Source: Mixta tenebrionis
GTDB lineage: Bacteria > Pseudomonadota > Gammaproteobacteria > Enterobacterales > Enterobacteriaceae
Direction of reading: 5' to 3'
NCBI RefSeq assembly: GCF_006517625.1
Contig: NZ_VHQI01000014.1
Span: forward strand, 22,130-86,129
DNA: 64,000 bases
Position numbers and translations under genes: made by a program. The notes under the pieces were generated by a model. The model was not told where the DNA came from. It searched no databases and worked only from the letters and a program-made list of their open reading frames with translations. Positions 16,422 to 27,422 of this stretch are shown one piece after another. Position 1 is the stretch's first letter. Each line of letters opens with the position of its first letter.

Positions 16422-16436
16422 GCGCCGCCGGACGCC
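16409..16436 (-). terminator. uvrD terminator
   Basis: A GGCGTC/GACGCC stem with an 11-nt GC-rich loop is followed on the minus strand by TTTTT. It overlaps the corA -35 element. A second hairpin, GCGTAGCC/GGCTACGC, lies between it and the uvrD stop near 16497-16522. Confidence 0.65.
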
Positions 16437-16538
16437 ATCGTCAAACGTCTGACCAGGCGGCGCCAGCGGTTGCGCAGCGCGCCTCTCACCAGATGAGCGT
16501 AGCCTGCAGCGCAAGGCTACGCCGGGGCAACGGCCAAA

Positions 16539-18701
16539 CTATACCGCTTCGAGGCGCGCATAGGCGGCAACCAGCCACTTGATGCCCTGCCCCTGAAAAG
16601 CCACCTGCAAACGGCTGTGATCGCCGCTGCCTTCCAGATTGATAATGGTGCCTTCGCCAAATTTAGCGTGGCGCACGCGCTGGCCCAGGGTAAAGCCGCT
16701 GTCATTCTGCGCCAGCGGCGTCCCCATACGCTGGTGGTTAACCGGGCGGCTAACGCTGGCGCGCAGCCGTACCTCATCCACGCACTCTTCCGGCAGCTCG
16801 CCGATAAAGCGCGACGGGCGATGGTACACCTCTTTACCGTACAGGCGACGCGTTTCGGCATAAGTCAGCGTCAGCTTTTTCATCGCGCGGGTAACGCCGA
16901 CATAGGCGAGGCGGCGCTCTTCCTCCAGCCTGCCGCCCTCATCAAGCGACATCTGGCTGGGGAACATCCCCTCTTCCATGCCGACGATAAATACCTGACT
17001 GAACTCCAGCCCCTTCGCCGCGTGCATGGTCATCAGCTGCACCGCGTCCTGCCATTTATCCGCCTGGCCTTCGCCCGCTTCCAGCGCGGCATGCGACAGA
17101 AACGCCTGCAGCGGCATCAGATCTTCATCTTCTTCCTGGTAGCTGTACTGCCGCGTGGCGTTAACCAGCTCCTCTAAGTTTTCGATACGCGCCTGGCCTT
17201 TCTCGCCCTTCTCCTGCTCATACATCAGCCACAGCCCGGAATCTTTAATCACCCGGTCGGTCTGCACGTGCAGCGGCAGCTCAACGGTTTCCTGCGCCAG
17301 CGCATCCACCAGCTCGGTAAAGCGCTGCAGCGCGGCGGCGGCGCGTCCGGCCAGCGCTTTCTCCTGCAGTAGCGCACGGCTCGCCTGCCATAGCGTCAGC
17401 TGACGATCGCGCGATGTCTGGCGCACCACGTCAAGCGTGCGATCGCCGATGCCGCGCGTCGGCGTGTTCACCACGCGCTCAAAGGCGGCGTCGTCGTTGC
17501 GGTTAGCGATCAGGCGCAGGTAGGCCAGCGCATCTTTAATTTCCTGCCGTTCGAAGAAGCGCATACCGCCATAAATGCGGTACGGCATACTGGCCTGCAG
17601 CAGCGCCTCCTCCAGCACGCGCGACTGGGCGTTGCTGCGATAGAGAATAGCGCAGTCGTTCAGCGCGCCGCCGTTTTCCTGCCAGACCTTAATGCGGTTG
17701 ACGACGAAACGCGCCTCATCCAGCTCGTTAAAGGCGCAGTAGATCGAAATCGGATCGCCATCGCTGCCGTCGGTCCACAGCTCTTTGCCGAGGCGTCCAT
17801 TATTGTTGGCAATCAGGGCGTTAGCTGCTTTCAAAATATTATTGGTAGAGCGGTAGTTCTGCTCAAGGCGAATGGTTTCCGCGCCGGGGAAATCGTTCAG
17901 GAAGCGCTGGATGTTCTCGACCTGCGCGCCGCGCCAGCCGTAAATAGACTGATCGTCATCGCCGACAATCATTACCCGGTTACCGTCGCCGGCCAGCAGG
18001 CGAATCCAGGCGTACTGGATGCTGTTGGTATCCTGAAACTCATCCACCAGGATATTGGTAAAGCGTTCGCGATAGTGATTAAGAATGTGCGGTTTATTGA
18101 GCCACAGCTCATGAGCGCGCAGCAGCAGCTCGGCAAAATCGACCAGCCCGGCGCGATCGCACGCCTCCTGATAGGCCTGATAGATGCGCAGCCAGGTTTG
18201 CTCAACCGGGTTGTTGTAGCTTTCAATGTGCTGCGGACGCAGGCCGTCATCTTTTTTGCCGTTGATGTACCACATCGCCTGACGCGCGGGCCACTGCTTA
18301 TCATCCAGATTCATCGCCTTAATCAGGCGCTTCAGCAGGCGCAGCTGATCTTCGCTGTCGAGGATCTGGAAATCCTGCGGCAGGCCCGCGTCGAGATGGT
18401 GCGCGCGCAGCAGACGGTGCGCCAGACCGTGAAACGTACCGATCCACATGCCGCCCTGGCTGGTGCCGATTAGCTGTTCGATACGATGACGCATTTCCGC
18501 TGCGGCCTTGTTGGTAAAGGTGACCGCCATAATCGAATAGGGCGAGCAGTTCTCCACCGTCAGCAGCCAGGCGATACGATGCACCAGCACGCGTGTCTTG
18601 CCGCTGCCCGCGCCCGCCAGCACCAGCAGGTTGTTGCGCGGCGCCGCAACGGCCTCGCGCTGTTTATCATTCAGGCTGTTTAGCAGGTCAGAAACGTCCA
18701 T
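16539..18701 (-). CDS. uvrD: DNA helicase II UvrD
   Basis: SF1 3'-5' helicase of 720 residues acting in nucleotide excision and mismatch repair and in dismantling RecA filaments. Walker A is AGAGSGKT (~29-36), Walker B/motif II is ILVDEFQDTN and motif III is [13 protein letters not shown]. Motif IV-VI blocks include LEQNYRST and RRLAYVGVTRA. The C-terminal Tudor-like region is FGEGTIINLEGSGDHSRLQVAFQGQGIKWL. MDVSDLL at 18701 is preferred over the M at 18707 by homology. An SOS box and a promoter within yigB lie upstream. Confidence 0.97.
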   Translation of the reverse strand: MDVSDLLNSLNDKQREAVAAPRNNLLVLAGAGSGKTRVLVHRIAWLLTVENCSPYSIMAVTFTNKAAAEMRHRIEQLIGTSQGGMWIGTFHGLAHRLLRAHHLDAGLPQDFQILDSEDQLRLLKRLIKAMNLDDKQWPARQAMWYINGKKDDGLRPQHIESYNNPVEQTWLRIYQAYQEACDRAGLVDFAELLLRAHELWLNKPHILNHYRERFTNILVDEFQDTNSIQYAWIRLLAGDGNRVMIVGDDDQSIYGWRGAQVENIQRFLNDFPGAETIRLEQNYRSTNNILKAANALIANNNGRLGKELWTDGSDGDPISIYCAFNELDEARFVVNRIKVWQENGGALNDCAILYRSNAQSRVLEEALLQASMPYRIYGGMRFFERQEIKDALAYLRLIANRNDDAAFERVVNTPTRGIGDRTLDVVRQTSRDRQLTLWQASRALLQEKALAGRAAAALQRFTELVDALAQETVELPLHVQTDRVIKDSGLWLMYEQEKGEKGQARIENLEELVNATRQYSYQEEDEDLMPLQAFLSHAALEAGEGQADKWQDAVQLMTMHAAKGLEFSQVFIVGMEEGMFPSQMSLDEGGRLEEERRLAYVGVTRAMKKLTLTYAETRRLYGKEVYHRPSRFIGELPEECVDEVRLRASVSRPVNHQRMGTPLAQNDSGFTLGQRVRHAKFGEGTIINLEGSGDHSRLQVAFQGQGIKWLVAAYARLEAV

Positions 18702-18738
18702 AAGCACCGTCAGTCAGGAAAATGCGCCAGTAAAGTCA

Positions 18739-18754
18739 CTGGATATTTGTACAG
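18739..18754 (-). promoter_or_regulatory. LexA (SOS) box of uvrD
   Basis: CTGTACAAATATCCAG on the minus strand fits CTG-N10-CAG with a good AT-rich centre. It lies immediately after the -10 hexamer, where LexA would block initiation. SOS control of uvrD is established in E. coli. Confidence 0.8.
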
Positions 18755-18757
18755 AAG

Positions 18758-18785
18758 ATTATAACAACGCGGTCAGCGATGCCAA
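18758..18785 (-). promoter_or_regulatory. uvrD promoter
   Basis: TTGGCA (18785-18780), a 16-bp spacer and a perfect TATAAT (18763-18758) lie on the minus strand inside the last codons of yigB. Confidence 0.8.
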
Positions 18786-19475
18786 CTGCGTAATTTCCAC
18801 GTGCGGCAGCAGCCGCGCATCCGGGATATGCATCAGGTTGCCGGCGCGCAGGTTGATCCAGCACGCCTGCATGCCGCAGCGTACCGCGCCAGCCACGTCG
18901 GTAGTGAGATCGTCGCCAACGTGCAGGATATTTCCCGGCGCGATGCCCAGCCGCTGCGCCGCCAGATGGTACATATCTTCAAAAGGCTTGGCGCGTCCGT
19001 GCGGGCCGGCGCGCAGCACAAACTGAAAATAGCGATCGAGGCCGAACAGATGCGGCTCCGCGTTACCGTTAGTGATCGCCACCAGCGGCACTTTCTCCGC
19101 CAGCGCGGCCAGGGTGTCATGCGTTTCCTGCGGTATGCTGATCCGGCTGCGCCAGTGGGCGAAAACCGCCATCACCTTGTCCGCGCCTTCCCGCGCTTCA
19201 GCGCAGGAGAGACCAGCATTCAGCAGCGCCTGCTCAACGGTACGGCGTCGCCATTCGGTGACGTCGTGGTAGATATCCGGCTCCTGGGCCAGCAGCTGGT
19301 CACGCAGCTGCTGATAAGCCGCGGTGGAGAAGTCATTCAGCGCCGGGTGGTAAGCCTGTAAAAAGCGGTGCGATTCCAGCGTGGTTTTAATAATTACCGG
19401 ATGATTGTCATACAGCGTGTCATCCAGATCGAAAGTGATCGCTTCGATCGGCCTGAGCCGACGATAAAAATGCAT
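18759..19475 (-). CDS. yigB: HAD phosphatase YigB (ARPP/FMN phosphatase)
   Basis: The 238-residue HAD hydrolase, the same length as in E. coli, dephosphorylates the riboflavin intermediate 5-amino-6-(5-phosphoribitylamino)uracil and FMN. Motif I is [10 protein letters not shown] (~14-23), motif II is [14 protein letters not shown] and the motif III/IV region is [18 protein letters not shown]...[11 protein letters not shown]. Its ATG overlaps the xerC stop by one base (TGATG), implying translational coupling in the dapF-yigA-xerC-yigB operon. Confidence 0.94.
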   Translation of the reverse strand: MHFYRRLRPIEAITFDLDDTLYDNHPVIIKTTLESHRFLQAYHPALNDFSTAAYQQLRDQLLAQEPDIYHDVTEWRRRTVEQALLNAGLSCAEAREGADKVMAVFAHWRSRISIPQETHDTLAALAEKVPLVAITNGNAEPHLFGLDRYFQFVLRAGPHGRAKPFEDMYHLAAQRLGIAPGNILHVGDDLTTDVAGAVRCGMQACWINLRAGNLMHIPDARLLPHVEITQLASLTALL

Positions 19476-20383
19476 CAGGATTTCCCTCGTTTGGCGCGCG
19501 GATGCGCCGCATCATACACCGACGCCAGGTGTTGAAAGTCGAGATGGGTATAAATTTGCGTGGTGGAGAGGCTGGCATGGCCAAGCAGCTCCTGTACCGC
19601 ACGCAAATCGCCGCTGGATTCCAGCATATGCGTGGCAAACGAATGGCGCAGCTTATGCGGATGAATATGGCTGCTGGCGCCCTGCTTCACGCCCCACTCG
19701 GCAAAACGTTTCTGCACGTTGCGCGGCGAAATGCGCCGCCCCTCTTTCGATATAAACAACGCATCATCCTGCGGAGCAAAAAACTCACGCAGCGCCAGCC
19801 ACTTTCGCACCCACTCCGTCGCGGTGCGGCCAATCGGCAGGCGGCGCTCTTTGCTGCCTTTACCCGTAACCCATACTTCGCCCGCGTCAAGATCGAGGTG
19901 GCGACAGTCAATTCCCACCAGCTCAGCAAGACGCAGCCCGGCGCCATACATCACTTCCATCATGGCGCGATCGCGTACCGCCAGCGGATCGCTCTGGTCG
20001 ATAGCCAGCAGCTGATTCACCTCATCAACATCGATGTTTTTCGGCAGATGACGCGCGGCGCGCGGCGCGGAAACGCCTTTCGCCGGATTCGCCTTCAGCG
20101 CTCCCTGGTCTATCATCCAGTCAAGAAAGCTGCGCAACGCGGAAAGCCGCAGCGCCAGGCTGGCAGGCTGCAAACCGGCGCGACGGCCGCGCGCCGTCAG
20201 CGAACGCACGTGCGCCGGCTCCAGCTGCGCCCAGTCGGCGATTTTCAGCTCGCCCAGCAGCTGTATAACCGTATCAAGCTGACGCGCGTAGTTTTTCTGC
20301 GTCAACGGGCTAAGCTGGCGCTCCACTTTCAGGTAGCGCAGAAAGTCCGCGACGGCGGCCTGCAGCGGAAGCCTTGCACTCAT
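19475..20383 (-). CDS. xerC: Tyrosine recombinase XerC
   Basis: XerC (302 residues), with XerD and FtsK, resolves chromosome dimers at dif. The N-terminal SAM-like core-binding domain (~1-105) is followed by the catalytic domain. Its conserved residues are visible: Arg in [11 protein letters not shown], Lys in [11 protein letters not shown], His/Arg in [14 protein letters not shown], His in [11 protein letters not shown] and the nucleophilic Tyr in QIYTHLD. It overlaps yigA by 4 bp and yigB by 1 bp. This is the chromosomal housekeeping enzyme, not a mobile-element integrase. Confidence 0.97.
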   Translation of the reverse strand: MSARLPLQAAVADFLRYLKVERQLSPLTQKNYARQLDTVIQLLGELKIADWAQLEPAHVRSLTARGRRAGLQPASLALRLSALRSFLDWMIDQGALKANPAKGVSAPRAARHLPKNIDVDEVNQLLAIDQSDPLAVRDRAMMEVMYGAGLRLAELVGIDCRHLDLDAGEVWVTGKGSKERRLPIGRTATEWVRKWLALREFFAPQDDALFISKEGRRISPRNVQKRFAEWGVKQGASSHIHPHKLRHSFATHMLESSGDLRAVQELLGHASLSTTQIYTHLDFQHLASVYDAAHPRAKRGKS

Positions 20384-21084
20384 ACGCGCGCCACCCAGCG
20401 GCTCAACAGTTCCGGCAGCATCAGCGCCAGATAGTGCAGCAATAGCGTGCCCTGTCCAGGCTGATAGTGATGCGTATCGCGGCTGCTGAAGATCAGCACG
20501 CCCAGCTCGCCGCGCTCGCCGAACAGCGACATCGCGACCGATCCTACCGCGCGCGCCTGAGGCAGCAGCAGCAGCAGTTCCGGCCCGTTAAGCGAGCCGA
20601 GATAATGCTGATCCTTACCGAGCCGCTGAATACGCACCGGCTCGAACGCCTGACGCGACAGCGCCAGCTGTGTAAAGCTGGAGGGCGCGCCCAGCTGCCA
20701 GCGATCGCTGAACAGGCGCACGTCGGCGCTTGCCAGGCCAAGCTCGCGCGCCCAGCGCTGCAGCCGGTTAAGCATCTCCTGTAAAGAAGATGCTGAAGCT
20801 AAATGGCCCTGCAAACTTAACAGTCGATCGAAAAGCTGATGGTTTGCCGAAGCCTGTTCCATCAGCTGAGTGATTTCGTTTTCCAGCTGGTGAATATGGT
20901 TGCGCTGACGCGCCATATGCCACTCCACCAGCGAAACGCTGCCGCGTACCGGATGCGGCACCGCCATCTGCTCAACCTGGCGCGCATGGCGAATAAAGAA
21001 ATCTGGATGGCGCAGCAGATAATCGCATACCGCGTCGTCGTCCAGCATCAGCTCAGCGGCGCTCTGTTCTCCAACCTGTTTCAT
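20380..21084 (-). CDS. yigA: DUF484 (GAF-like) protein YigA
   Basis: The 234-residue cytoplasmic protein of the DUF484 family has an N-terminal helical/coiled segment ([29 protein letters not shown] at ~64-92) and a C-terminal GAF-like domain ([37 protein letters not shown]). Its function is unknown. It sits between dapF and xerC with 4-bp ATGA overlaps at both ends, an arrangement conserved in gammaproteobacteria that suggests coupled expression with cell-wall precursor synthesis and dimer resolution. Confidence 0.92.
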   Translation of the reverse strand: MKQVGEQSAAELMLDDDAVCDYLLRHPDFFIRHARQVEQMAVPHPVRGSVSLVEWHMARQRNHIHQLENEITQLMEQASANHQLFDRLLSLQGHLASASSLQEMLNRLQRWARELGLASADVRLFSDRWQLGAPSSFTQLALSRQAFEPVRIQRLGKDQHYLGSLNGPELLLLLPQARAVGSVAMSLFGERGELGVLIFSSRDTHHYQPGQGTLLLHYLALMLPELLSRWVARV

Positions 21085-21905
21085 AAATGAATAAACCCGT
21101 CATAAACATGCGTGGCCGGCCCGGTCATATAGAGCGGATGTCCTGGCCCTTTCCAGGCGATATGCAGCGTGCCGCCCGGCAGATCGACCCGTACTTTTTC
21201 CGCCAGCAGCCCCTGCTGGATGCCGCTGGCTACCGCCGCACAGGCGCCGCTGCCGCACGCCTGCGTTTCGCCCGCGCCGCGCTCATAGACGCGCAGGCGA
21301 ATATGGTCAGCGCTCACCACTTCCATAAAGCCCACGTTTACCCGCTCCGGGAAACGCTCGTGGCTCTCCAGCACCGGCCCCAGGGTTTCCACCGCCGCCG
21401 TTTTGATGCTGGCGACCTGAATCACGCAGTGCGGATTTCCCATCGAAACCACGCCGAACATAATGGTCTGTTCCGCAACGCGCAGCAGGTAGAGGCTTTC
21501 CGCCTTGTTGGCGCGAAACGGCACCTGCTGCGGTTCAAAGTTCGGCTCGCCCATATTTACCCGCACCAGCTCGTCACCGGTAACGCTGAGCACCATGCGC
21601 CCGGTCTGGGTGCTGACGCGAATATCGCTTTTGTTAGTCAGGCCTTTCAGGCGCACAAAGCGGGCAAAGCAGCGCGCGCCGTTGCCGCACTGCGCCACCT
21701 CGCTGCCGTCGGCGTTAAAAATGCGATAGTGGAAATCGAGATCGGGATCGTAAGGCGGCTCGACGATCAATAGCTGATCGAAGCCGATACCCAGATGTCG
21801 ATCCGCCAGACGGCGGATCAGCTCCGGCGAGAAATAGACGTTTTGCGTAACGGCGTCAACAACCATAAAGTCATTGCCAAGACCGTGCATTTTTGAGAAC
21901 TGCAT
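21081..21905 (-). CDS. dapF: Diaminopimelate epimerase
   Basis: DapF converts LL- to meso-diaminopimelate for lysine and peptidoglycan synthesis. The two catalytic cysteines are in AQCGNGARC and [10 protein letters not shown] (Cys73 and Cys217 of the family). The frame is open to 21932, but [17 protein letters not shown] at 21905 is the canonical N-terminus and has GGAG upstream, giving 274 residues as in E. coli. It ends with a 4-bp overlap into yigA. Confidence 0.97.
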   Translation of the reverse strand: MQFSKMHGLGNDFMVVDAVTQNVYFSPELIRRLADRHLGIGFDQLLIVEPPYDPDLDFHYRIFNADGSEVAQCGNGARCFARFVRLKGLTNKSDIRVSTQTGRMVLSVTGDELVRVNMGEPNFEPQQVPFRANKAESLYLLRVAEQTIMFGVVSMGNPHCVIQVASIKTAAVETLGPVLESHERFPERVNVGFMEVVSADHIRLRVYERGAGETQACGSGACAAVASGIQQGLLAEKVRVDLPGGTLHIAWKGPGHPLYMTGPATHVYDGFIHL

Positions 21906-21934
21906 TTTCTGCTCCGCCGGCTGGGCCATCATCG

Positions 21935-22165
21935 TTACTGCGTCGCTTGTTGGTCCACATCCGGGCTGGTCAGGCTATTTTCCTGCTGGCCATCCGGCTG
22001 GGTCGCCGTTGAAGTTGAAGAAGGCGCGCTTTGCTCTACCGGCGGCTGCGGCGCACTCTGTTTCGGCTTATCCTGCGGCGGAAAATAGAGCGGCCCTTTC
22101 AAACCGCAACCGGCCAGGCTGGTTAACGCCAGCGTCATTGCCAGCAGACAAATGATTTTCTTCAT
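21935..22165 (-). CDS. lptM: LPS-transport-associated lipoprotein LptM (YifL)
   Basis: The 76-residue lipoprotein begins [20 protein letters not shown] with lipobox LAGC. The conserved LptM motif [14 protein letters not shown] follows the cysteine, then a Pro/Gln/Ser/Thr-rich disordered tail. In E. coli, LptM (YifL) helps assemble the LptDE translocon in the outer membrane. The ATG at 22165 is chosen because it starts the signal peptide; the longer frame to 22330 overlaps the cyaY promoter region. It precedes dapF by 29 bp, as in E. coli. Confidence 0.92.
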   Translation of the reverse strand: MKKIICLLAMTLALTSLAGCGLKGPLYFPPQDKPKQSAPQPPVEQSAPSSTSTATQPDGQQENSLTSPDVDQQATQ

Positions 22166-22332
22166 GCTTTTCCTGCTTATGTTTAATGCGTTTACCTGGT
22201 TGCTTATCATCGCAGCTGACTTTGGAAAAGCAACAGGAAAAGGTAATGTGGCGTGCTGCCTCTCACTGTTGCCGAACGATGTAGTAAAATGCGGCGACAG
22301 GTATACTGCGCCAAAACCCAGAGGATGCAACG

Positions 22333-22653
22333 ATGAATGACAGTGAATTTCACCAGCTGGCGGATAGCCTGATGCTGAAGCTTGAGGAACAGCTCGACGC
22401 CTGGGACGGCGATAGCGATATTGATTATGAAATCCATGCCGGCATCATGACGCTCAGCTTTGAAAACGGCAGCAAAATAATTATTAACCGCCAGGAACCG
22501 CTGCATCAGGTTTGGCTGGCGACCAAAGGCGGCGGCTACCACTTTGATTACCGCGACGGACAGTGGATCTGTAACCGCAGCGGCGGTGATTTCTGGCAGC
22601 TGCTGTCGGAGGCCTGCAGCACGCAGGCTGGCGAGGCGGTATCACTGCGTTAA
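22333..22653 (+). CDS. cyaY: Frataxin homologue CyaY
   Basis: CyaY is a cytoplasmic iron-binding protein that modulates IscS-dependent Fe-S cluster assembly. It has 106 residues, as in E. coli. An acidic N-terminal helix ([25 protein letters not shown]) provides the iron sites, followed by beta-strands including [25 protein letters not shown]. It is divergent from lptM and convergent with cyaA. Confidence 0.95.
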   Translation: MNDSEFHQLADSLMLKLEEQLDAWDGDSDIDYEIHAGIMTLSFENGSKIIINRQEPLHQVWLATKGGGYHFDYRDGQWICNRSGGDFWQLLSEACSTQAGEAVSLR

Positions 22654-22875
22654 TCACGCCGGCGCGCGCCGATAAAAGTATTTAAAACCCGCCGGCCATC
22701 AGCACTGGTCCGCCTGAAAATCTGGCGGACTTCAGCAGCCATGCTGTCCCCCTGGATCACACGAAATCGCGCAGCTGAAGCTGTAGCCGCAACGAAACGT
22801 GCTGAATAGCGACTTCGTGCGCCTGTTGAGCGGCGGGTAAAAGCGGATAAGCCATTCACCCCGCCCTGGCGGGCT
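22654..22875. other. cyaY-cyaA convergent intergenic region with two hairpins
   Basis: GTCCGCC/GGCGGAC (22708-22730, 9-nt loop) and CCCGCC/GGCGGG (22860-22873, followed by CTTTAAT) are likely transcript ends for cyaY. A minus-strand ORF across this gap resembles no family I know and is probably fortuitous. Confidence 0.5.
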
Positions 22876-25431
22876 TTAATAAACCTGAAAGCGCTGCGGG
22901 TAATCGCCGTTGCTCTCCGGAACGTTAGCGCAGAGCTGGGCGATCGTCTGGCTGCGGAACGGAATCACCTGGGTACGATCGTCTACTTTTACCAGCTGGT
23001 AGAACTGCGGCAGGTTAAAGTTGACGAAGCTGGAACCGTAGGTAAAGCGATCGTGCGAGGAGGAGTAAAAGCGGCTGACGTCGCGCACCAGCTCCTCTTT
23101 GCTGCCTTCGCAGTGGTGGTAAACCTCGATGCGATTAGCCTCATCCAGAATATAGATATTGAAGCCGCTGTCTCTGTTGGTATCTTCAAAGAAAAACTGA
23201 ATGATCCCTTCGCTGGCGTAGCCGTTTACCACCGGCGGCAGCTGTACCTGCTCGGTTTCAACTTTAATCGACAGGCCATGCAGCTTGTTATTGGAGATCG
23301 CGCCGTAAAACTCCACCGCGTTTTCCAGCTTCTGCACCGAAACGCCGAGGCGTTCAAAGAACAGCCCCCAGGTTTGCCCGGCGACCCGCAGCGCTTTAAA
23401 ACGTCCTGGTTCCTGGCGCGTACTGGAGAGACGCAGCTCAATACATTCGGAAACCAGCTGCTGCACGCGCGTGCGGATCAGGCCGCGCAGATGCTGACTG
23501 TAGCAGAACACCTCTACCGCATCAGGCGGCGCGGCATCCTGGTGCATCTTGCCAAGAATGGTTTTTAACGCTTCCAGCATCGCCTGCTCGCCGTTGAAAT
23601 GCAGCGTGCGCACTTCGTTCCACGAGTTGCGGTAGAGTAAATCCACGCTGCCGATCAGGCACTGCTGCTGCTGCCCGAAGCTGAAAACATCCAGCTTGCG
23701 AAAATCGAAATGCACCACCTGGTTGCGGAAAGCCGCCGTCGGGTCATATTCCAGATTCACAATCAGCGCCAGATGGCGGATTTCACAAGGGCTGTAGAGC
23801 GCTTTCGCCGTCGGCACCGGCAGACGCAGCGGAAAATGATGCGATACATCCGCCACCAGCTCCTGCAGCAGCGCCAGATCGCACAGCTCATTGCCTTTGA
23901 TATGCAGCTGCGTTCGCTCCGTCATCAGCCCGTTGAACCACGCCCAGGCCACCAGCTTATTCAGATAGCGGTTATACTCCAGCGGCTGATGGCTGATGAT
24001 GGAATTCATATCCGGCGCCTGGTTATACAGATACCAGCCTGCCCGGTTAGCGCGTCCCGCCGGAACATGAATAAAGGTGAGATGCGGCTCCGAAAGATCG
24101 GGCGAAATCTGCGGGTTGACCAGCGTGACCTTGCCGGGCAACGCCTCAAAAGCGGCATACAGCTTACGCGTCAGCACGCCGATATCCTGCGGGCTGGCGC
24201 TGACGCTTAAGTTGTTGCGGCGGGCGAAGCGAATCAGGTTACGATAGCTCTGCATCATCGCATCCAGCAATTCATTATGCGCTTCGCGCACGCGTTCGAT
24301 TTTCCAGTCGGCGCGGCTGTCGAGCACCGCCAGGCGCGCTTCATCCCAGCCCCATTCACTGACCAGCTGCGCCAGAATTTCACGGCGCCAGCCGGAACGC
24401 GACGGGTTTTCATTCTGCGACAGCTTTTCACAGACTTTCAAATAAAAGCAGCGGCGTACCAGATCGAGCCGCGCATGATCGTCGATACCGATCAGGTATT
24501 GCGTTACGCGCTCCAGCATCATGCAGTAAGCATCCAGGCCAAACGAGACGATCTCGCCATCGTGCAGGCGCTGTTTAGTATCCATCGCCAGCAGACGGGT
24601 GCGCGGATATTCCCAGGAATAGGCCTCCAGCAGCAGCGTTTTCAGTACCGCTTTGTAAGGCGAATCGATACTTTTATAGAGCTGCCACAGGCTGGCGCCG
24701 AAATACTCTTCGGCGGAAAGGGTGCTGAGCCCGCCTAAATCGAGCCATTCGTTCGGCGTCAGCACGCCCTGCGCATACAACGACATCACATAGTCATCGT
24801 AATGTTCTTCTTCCTCGCCCGGCACCATATTCCACAGAATACGTTTGCCCGCCATGCGAACCGCCGTACGGTAAAACTCATCCAGTAGCAGGATGTGCTG
24901 GGTGGAGCCGCAATCCTCGCCGCCGAGGCTGCCGCTTTCATTATGACGGAAACGGTTTTCATCAATCAGGAAGAAGCTGACCTCAACGCCCATCGCCGCG
25001 CACCAAATCTGCAGCAGCTGACATTTTTTCTGAAGTGCCAGGCGCTCTTCGTTATCAAGCCACGACTGATGACAGACCCAGATATCGAGATCGGAGGTAC
25101 TGTTTTGGCCTACCGAAGAGGTACTCCCCATGGAGTAAACGCCGGTAATCGGCATCTCTCCTTTCGGCGGCACAGCAACCGATTGGCCTGATTTATGCTC
25201 AATATCAGTAAGGTAGCGCTGCTGGTTTTCATCAGGCGTGTAGAAGCTGATGCCGTAGGGAACGTTACCTTCAAGGTAGCCCGGCATCTGCGGATGATGA
25301 TAATGTAATAAGGTCGGCAGCAGACTGTATACCTGCTGGAAAGCAGGACCCATAGCGGCCAGCGCGCGATCGACACGCAGCTGGTTAATGGCATCCAGTC
25401 TCTGTTTCAGTGTCTCAATGTAGAGGTACAA
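22876..25431 (-). CDS. cyaA: Class I adenylate cyclase
   Basis: CyaA (851 residues) makes cAMP under control of the glucose PTS. The N-terminal catalytic half contains the nucleotidyltransferase signature [23 protein letters not shown] with the GS and DxD residues. The C-terminal half is the glucose-responsive regulatory region ([43 protein letters not shown]). The homologous start is a TTG at 25431 ([19 protein letters not shown]), as in E. coli, where the poor start codon limits expression; no in-frame ATG gives a family-like N-terminus. It is divergent from hemC with a CRP-like site upstream. Confidence 0.96.
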   Translation of the reverse strand: MYLYIETLKQRLDAINQLRVDRALAAMGPAFQQVYSLLPTLLHYHHPQMPGYLEGNVPYGISFYTPDENQQRYLTDIEHKSGQSVAVPPKGEMPITGVYSMGSTSSVGQNSTSDLDIWVCHQSWLDNEERLALQKKCQLLQIWCAAMGVEVSFFLIDENRFRHNESGSLGGEDCGSTQHILLLDEFYRTAVRMAGKRILWNMVPGEEEEHYDDYVMSLYAQGVLTPNEWLDLGGLSTLSAEEYFGASLWQLYKSIDSPYKAVLKTLLLEAYSWEYPRTRLLAMDTKQRLHDGEIVSFGLDAYCMMLERVTQYLIGIDDHARLDLVRRCFYLKVCEKLSQNENPSRSGWRREILAQLVSEWGWDEARLAVLDSRADWKIERVREAHNELLDAMMQSYRNLIRFARRNNLSVSASPQDIGVLTRKLYAAFEALPGKVTLVNPQISPDLSEPHLTFIHVPAGRANRAGWYLYNQAPDMNSIISHQPLEYNRYLNKLVAWAWFNGLMTERTQLHIKGNELCDLALLQELVADVSHHFPLRLPVPTAKALYSPCEIRHLALIVNLEYDPTAAFRNQVVHFDFRKLDVFSFGQQQQCLIGSVDLLYRNSWNEVRTLHFNGEQAMLEALKTILGKMHQDAAPPDAVEVFCYSQHLRGLIRTRVQQLVSECIELRLSSTRQEPGRFKALRVAGQTWGLFFERLGVSVQKLENAVEFYGAISNNKLHGLSIKVETEQVQLPPVVNGYASEGIIQFFFEDTNRDSGFNIYILDEANRIEVYHHCEGSKEELVRDVSRFYSSSHDRFTYGSSFVNFNLPQFYQLVKVDDRTQVIPFRSQTIAQLCANVPESNGDYPQRFQVY

Positions 25432-25524
25432 GACGTCTCGCCTGATTATCCCAGTGCTTACAAATAACCCCGTTTCCCGGACCTGCCACATGGTATGAAA
25501 AATTTTCAGGCAGATTACTGCTGG

Positions 25525-25546
25525 AAACGTGATCAATTTAACACTT
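25525..25546. promoter_or_regulatory. CRP site in the cyaA-hemC region
   Basis: The minus strand reads AGTGTTAAATTGATCACGTT, essentially the E. coli cyaA CRP site, through which CRP-cAMP represses cyaA. The half-sites are GTGTT and TCACG around a 6-bp core. Confidence 0.75.
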
Positions 25547-25720
25547 GGCTGGTTGACCGTAAAGAAAGTTGCGCTACTTAACAGTTTAGCACGCTTTATC
25601 CACCGATTGACCTGGCCTCTCCCTTCTACGCTTTTCCTTCCCGTTCAAAAATCGCGGTAACTGACAGCCTTCCTGTAACAATGATAGGATAATCAGTGAA
25701 CGATCAAAACGGTATCAAGC

Positions 25721-26662
25721 ATGTTAGACAAAATTTTAAGAATTGCCACCAGGCAAAGCCCGCTCGCTTTATGGCAGGCACAATATGTTCAGCAGCGCCT
25801 GATGGCCTGCCATCCGGGCCTGCGCGTAGAGCTGGTGCCGATGGTGACGCGCGGCGATATCATCCTCGATACGCCGCTGGCGAAAGTAGGCGGCAAAGGT
25901 CTGTTCGTTAAAGAGCTGGAGCTGGCGATGCTGGAAAACCGTGCTGATATCGCCGTGCATTCTATGAAAGATGTGCCGGTAGCATTTCCGCAGGGGCTGG
26001 GACTGGTCGCGATTTGCGAACGCGACGATCCGCTGGACGCCTTTGTCTCAAACCGCTACGCCACGCTGGATGCTCTGCCGCCGGGAGCGATCGTTGGCAC
26101 CTCCAGCCTGCGTCGACAGTGCCAGCTGGCCGCGCTGCGCCCCGATCTGCTGATTCGCTCGCTGCGCGGCAACGTTGGTACGCGCCTGTCGAAGCTGGAT
26201 GCCGGCGATTATGACGCCATTATTCTTGCCGCCGCCGGCCTTAAGCGCCTCGGCCTGCAGGATCGCATCCGCTACGCGATTCCCGCTGAAGTTTCCCTGC
26301 CCGCCGTTGGCCAGGGAGCGGTTGGCATTGAATGCCGCCTCGACGATGAGCAAACCATAATGCTGCTGGCGGCATTAAATGATGAGGATACCGCAACGCG
26401 CGTAAAAGCGGAGCGTGCGATGAATACGCGCCTGGAAGGCGGCTGCCAGGTGCCAATCGGCAGCTATGCGGTGCTGGAAGGCGACAATATCTGGCTACGC
26501 GGCCTGGTCGGCTCCCCGGACGGCGTTTCTATGATTCGCGGCGAGCGGCGCGGTCCGCGCCATCAGGCGGAGCAGCTGGGTATTTCGCTGGCGGAAGAGC
26601 TGCTGAGCAACGGCGCGCGTGAAATTCTGCATGAGGTCTATCAGGGGAATCCGCCGCAATGA
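25721..26662 (+). CDS. hemC: Porphobilinogen deaminase
   Basis: HemC (313 residues, as in E. coli) polymerises four porphobilinogens into hydroxymethylbilane. Signatures are [14 protein letters not shown], the catalytic Asp region [24 protein letters not shown], and the dipyrromethane-cofactor cysteine in [13 protein letters not shown]. It is the first gene of hemCDXY; its 3' end overlaps hemD by 4 bp (ATGA). Confidence 0.97.
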   Translation: MLDKILRIATRQSPLALWQAQYVQQRLMACHPGLRVELVPMVTRGDIILDTPLAKVGGKGLFVKELELAMLENRADIAVHSMKDVPVAFPQGLGLVAICERDDPLDAFVSNRYATLDALPPGAIVGTSSLRRQCQLAALRPDLLIRSLRGNVGTRLSKLDAGDYDAIILAAAGLKRLGLQDRIRYAIPAEVSLPAVGQGAVGIECRLDDEQTIMLLAALNDEDTATRVKAERAMNTRLEGGCQVPIGSYAVLEGDNIWLRGLVGSPDGVSMIRGERRGPRHQAEQLGISLAEELLSNGAREILHEVYQGNPPQ

Positions 26663-27399
26663 GTATTCTCGTCACCCGCCCTTCTCCCGCAGGCGTTGAG
26701 CTGGTGACGCGTCTGTGCGCGCTGGGCCATACCGCATGGAGCTTTCCTCTGATTGAATTTACGCCGGGGCGCGAGCTGGCGCAGCTGGCAGCACAGCTTG
26801 CGGCGCTGGCGCCGGGCGATCTGGTTTTTGCGCTTTCTCAGCACGCCGTTGAATATGCGCAACCCTGTCTGCGCCAGGCAGGGCTAAGCTGGCCCGCTGC
26901 GCTAAACTATTATGCGATAGGACGCAGTACCGCGCTGGCGCTACACGGCGTCAGTGGTTTAACGGTAGCCTGGCCGCAGGAACGCGAAACCAGCGAAATG
27001 CTGCTGCAGCTGCCGGCATTACGCCGTTTAAAAGGTAAGAACGCGCTGATCCTGCGCGGCAACGGCGGACGTGAGCTGCTGGGTGAAACGCTGGCGCAGC
27101 GCGGCGCGCAGGTCCGTTTCCTTGAATGCTATCAGCGTTGTGAGAAATATTATCACGGGCCCAGCGAAGGAAAGCGCTGGCGCGACCGCGCTATCGATAC
27201 GCTGGTGGTGACCAGCGGTGAGATGCTACAACAACTTTATCGGCTGTTTCCGGCGATCGATCGCGAGGAATGGCTGTTGCGCTGTCGGCTGGTAGTCGTC
27301 AGCGAACGTTTGGCTACCCTGGCCAGGGAACTTGGCTGGAACCGTATCACGGTAGCTGATGGTGCTGATAACGATGCGCTGGTGCGCGCGTTACAATAA
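26659..27399 (+). CDS. hemD: Uroporphyrinogen-III synthase
   Basis: HemD (246 residues) cyclises hydroxymethylbilane with ring-D inversion to uroporphyrinogen III. The sequence is weakly conserved, as usual, but has [15 protein letters not shown] at the N-terminus, [32 protein letters not shown] and [15 protein letters not shown]. Operon position between hemC and hemX confirms it. Confidence 0.95.
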   Translation: MSILVTRPSPAGVELVTRLCALGHTAWSFPLIEFTPGRELAQLAAQLAALAPGDLVFALSQHAVEYAQPCLRQAGLSWPAALNYYAIGRSTALALHGVSGLTVAWPQERETSEMLLQLPALRRLKGKNALILRGNGGRELLGETLAQRGAQVRFLECYQRCEKYYHGPSEGKRWRDRAIDTLVVTSGEMLQQLYRLFPAIDREEWLLRCRLVVVSERLATLARELGWNRITVADGADNDALVRALQ

Positions 27400-27422
27400 A
27401 CTTGAAAATGGGATGTGCCACA

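Noticed and set aside
19475..20383. Tyrosine recombinase as evidence of a mobile element
   Set aside because: It is housekeeping XerC in the conserved dapF-yigA-xerC-yigB operon, with no att site or cargo.
22650..22859. 69-residue minus-strand ORF between cyaY and cyaA
   Set aside because: Arg/Ala-rich, spans two hairpins and overlaps the cyaY 3' end; no recognised family.
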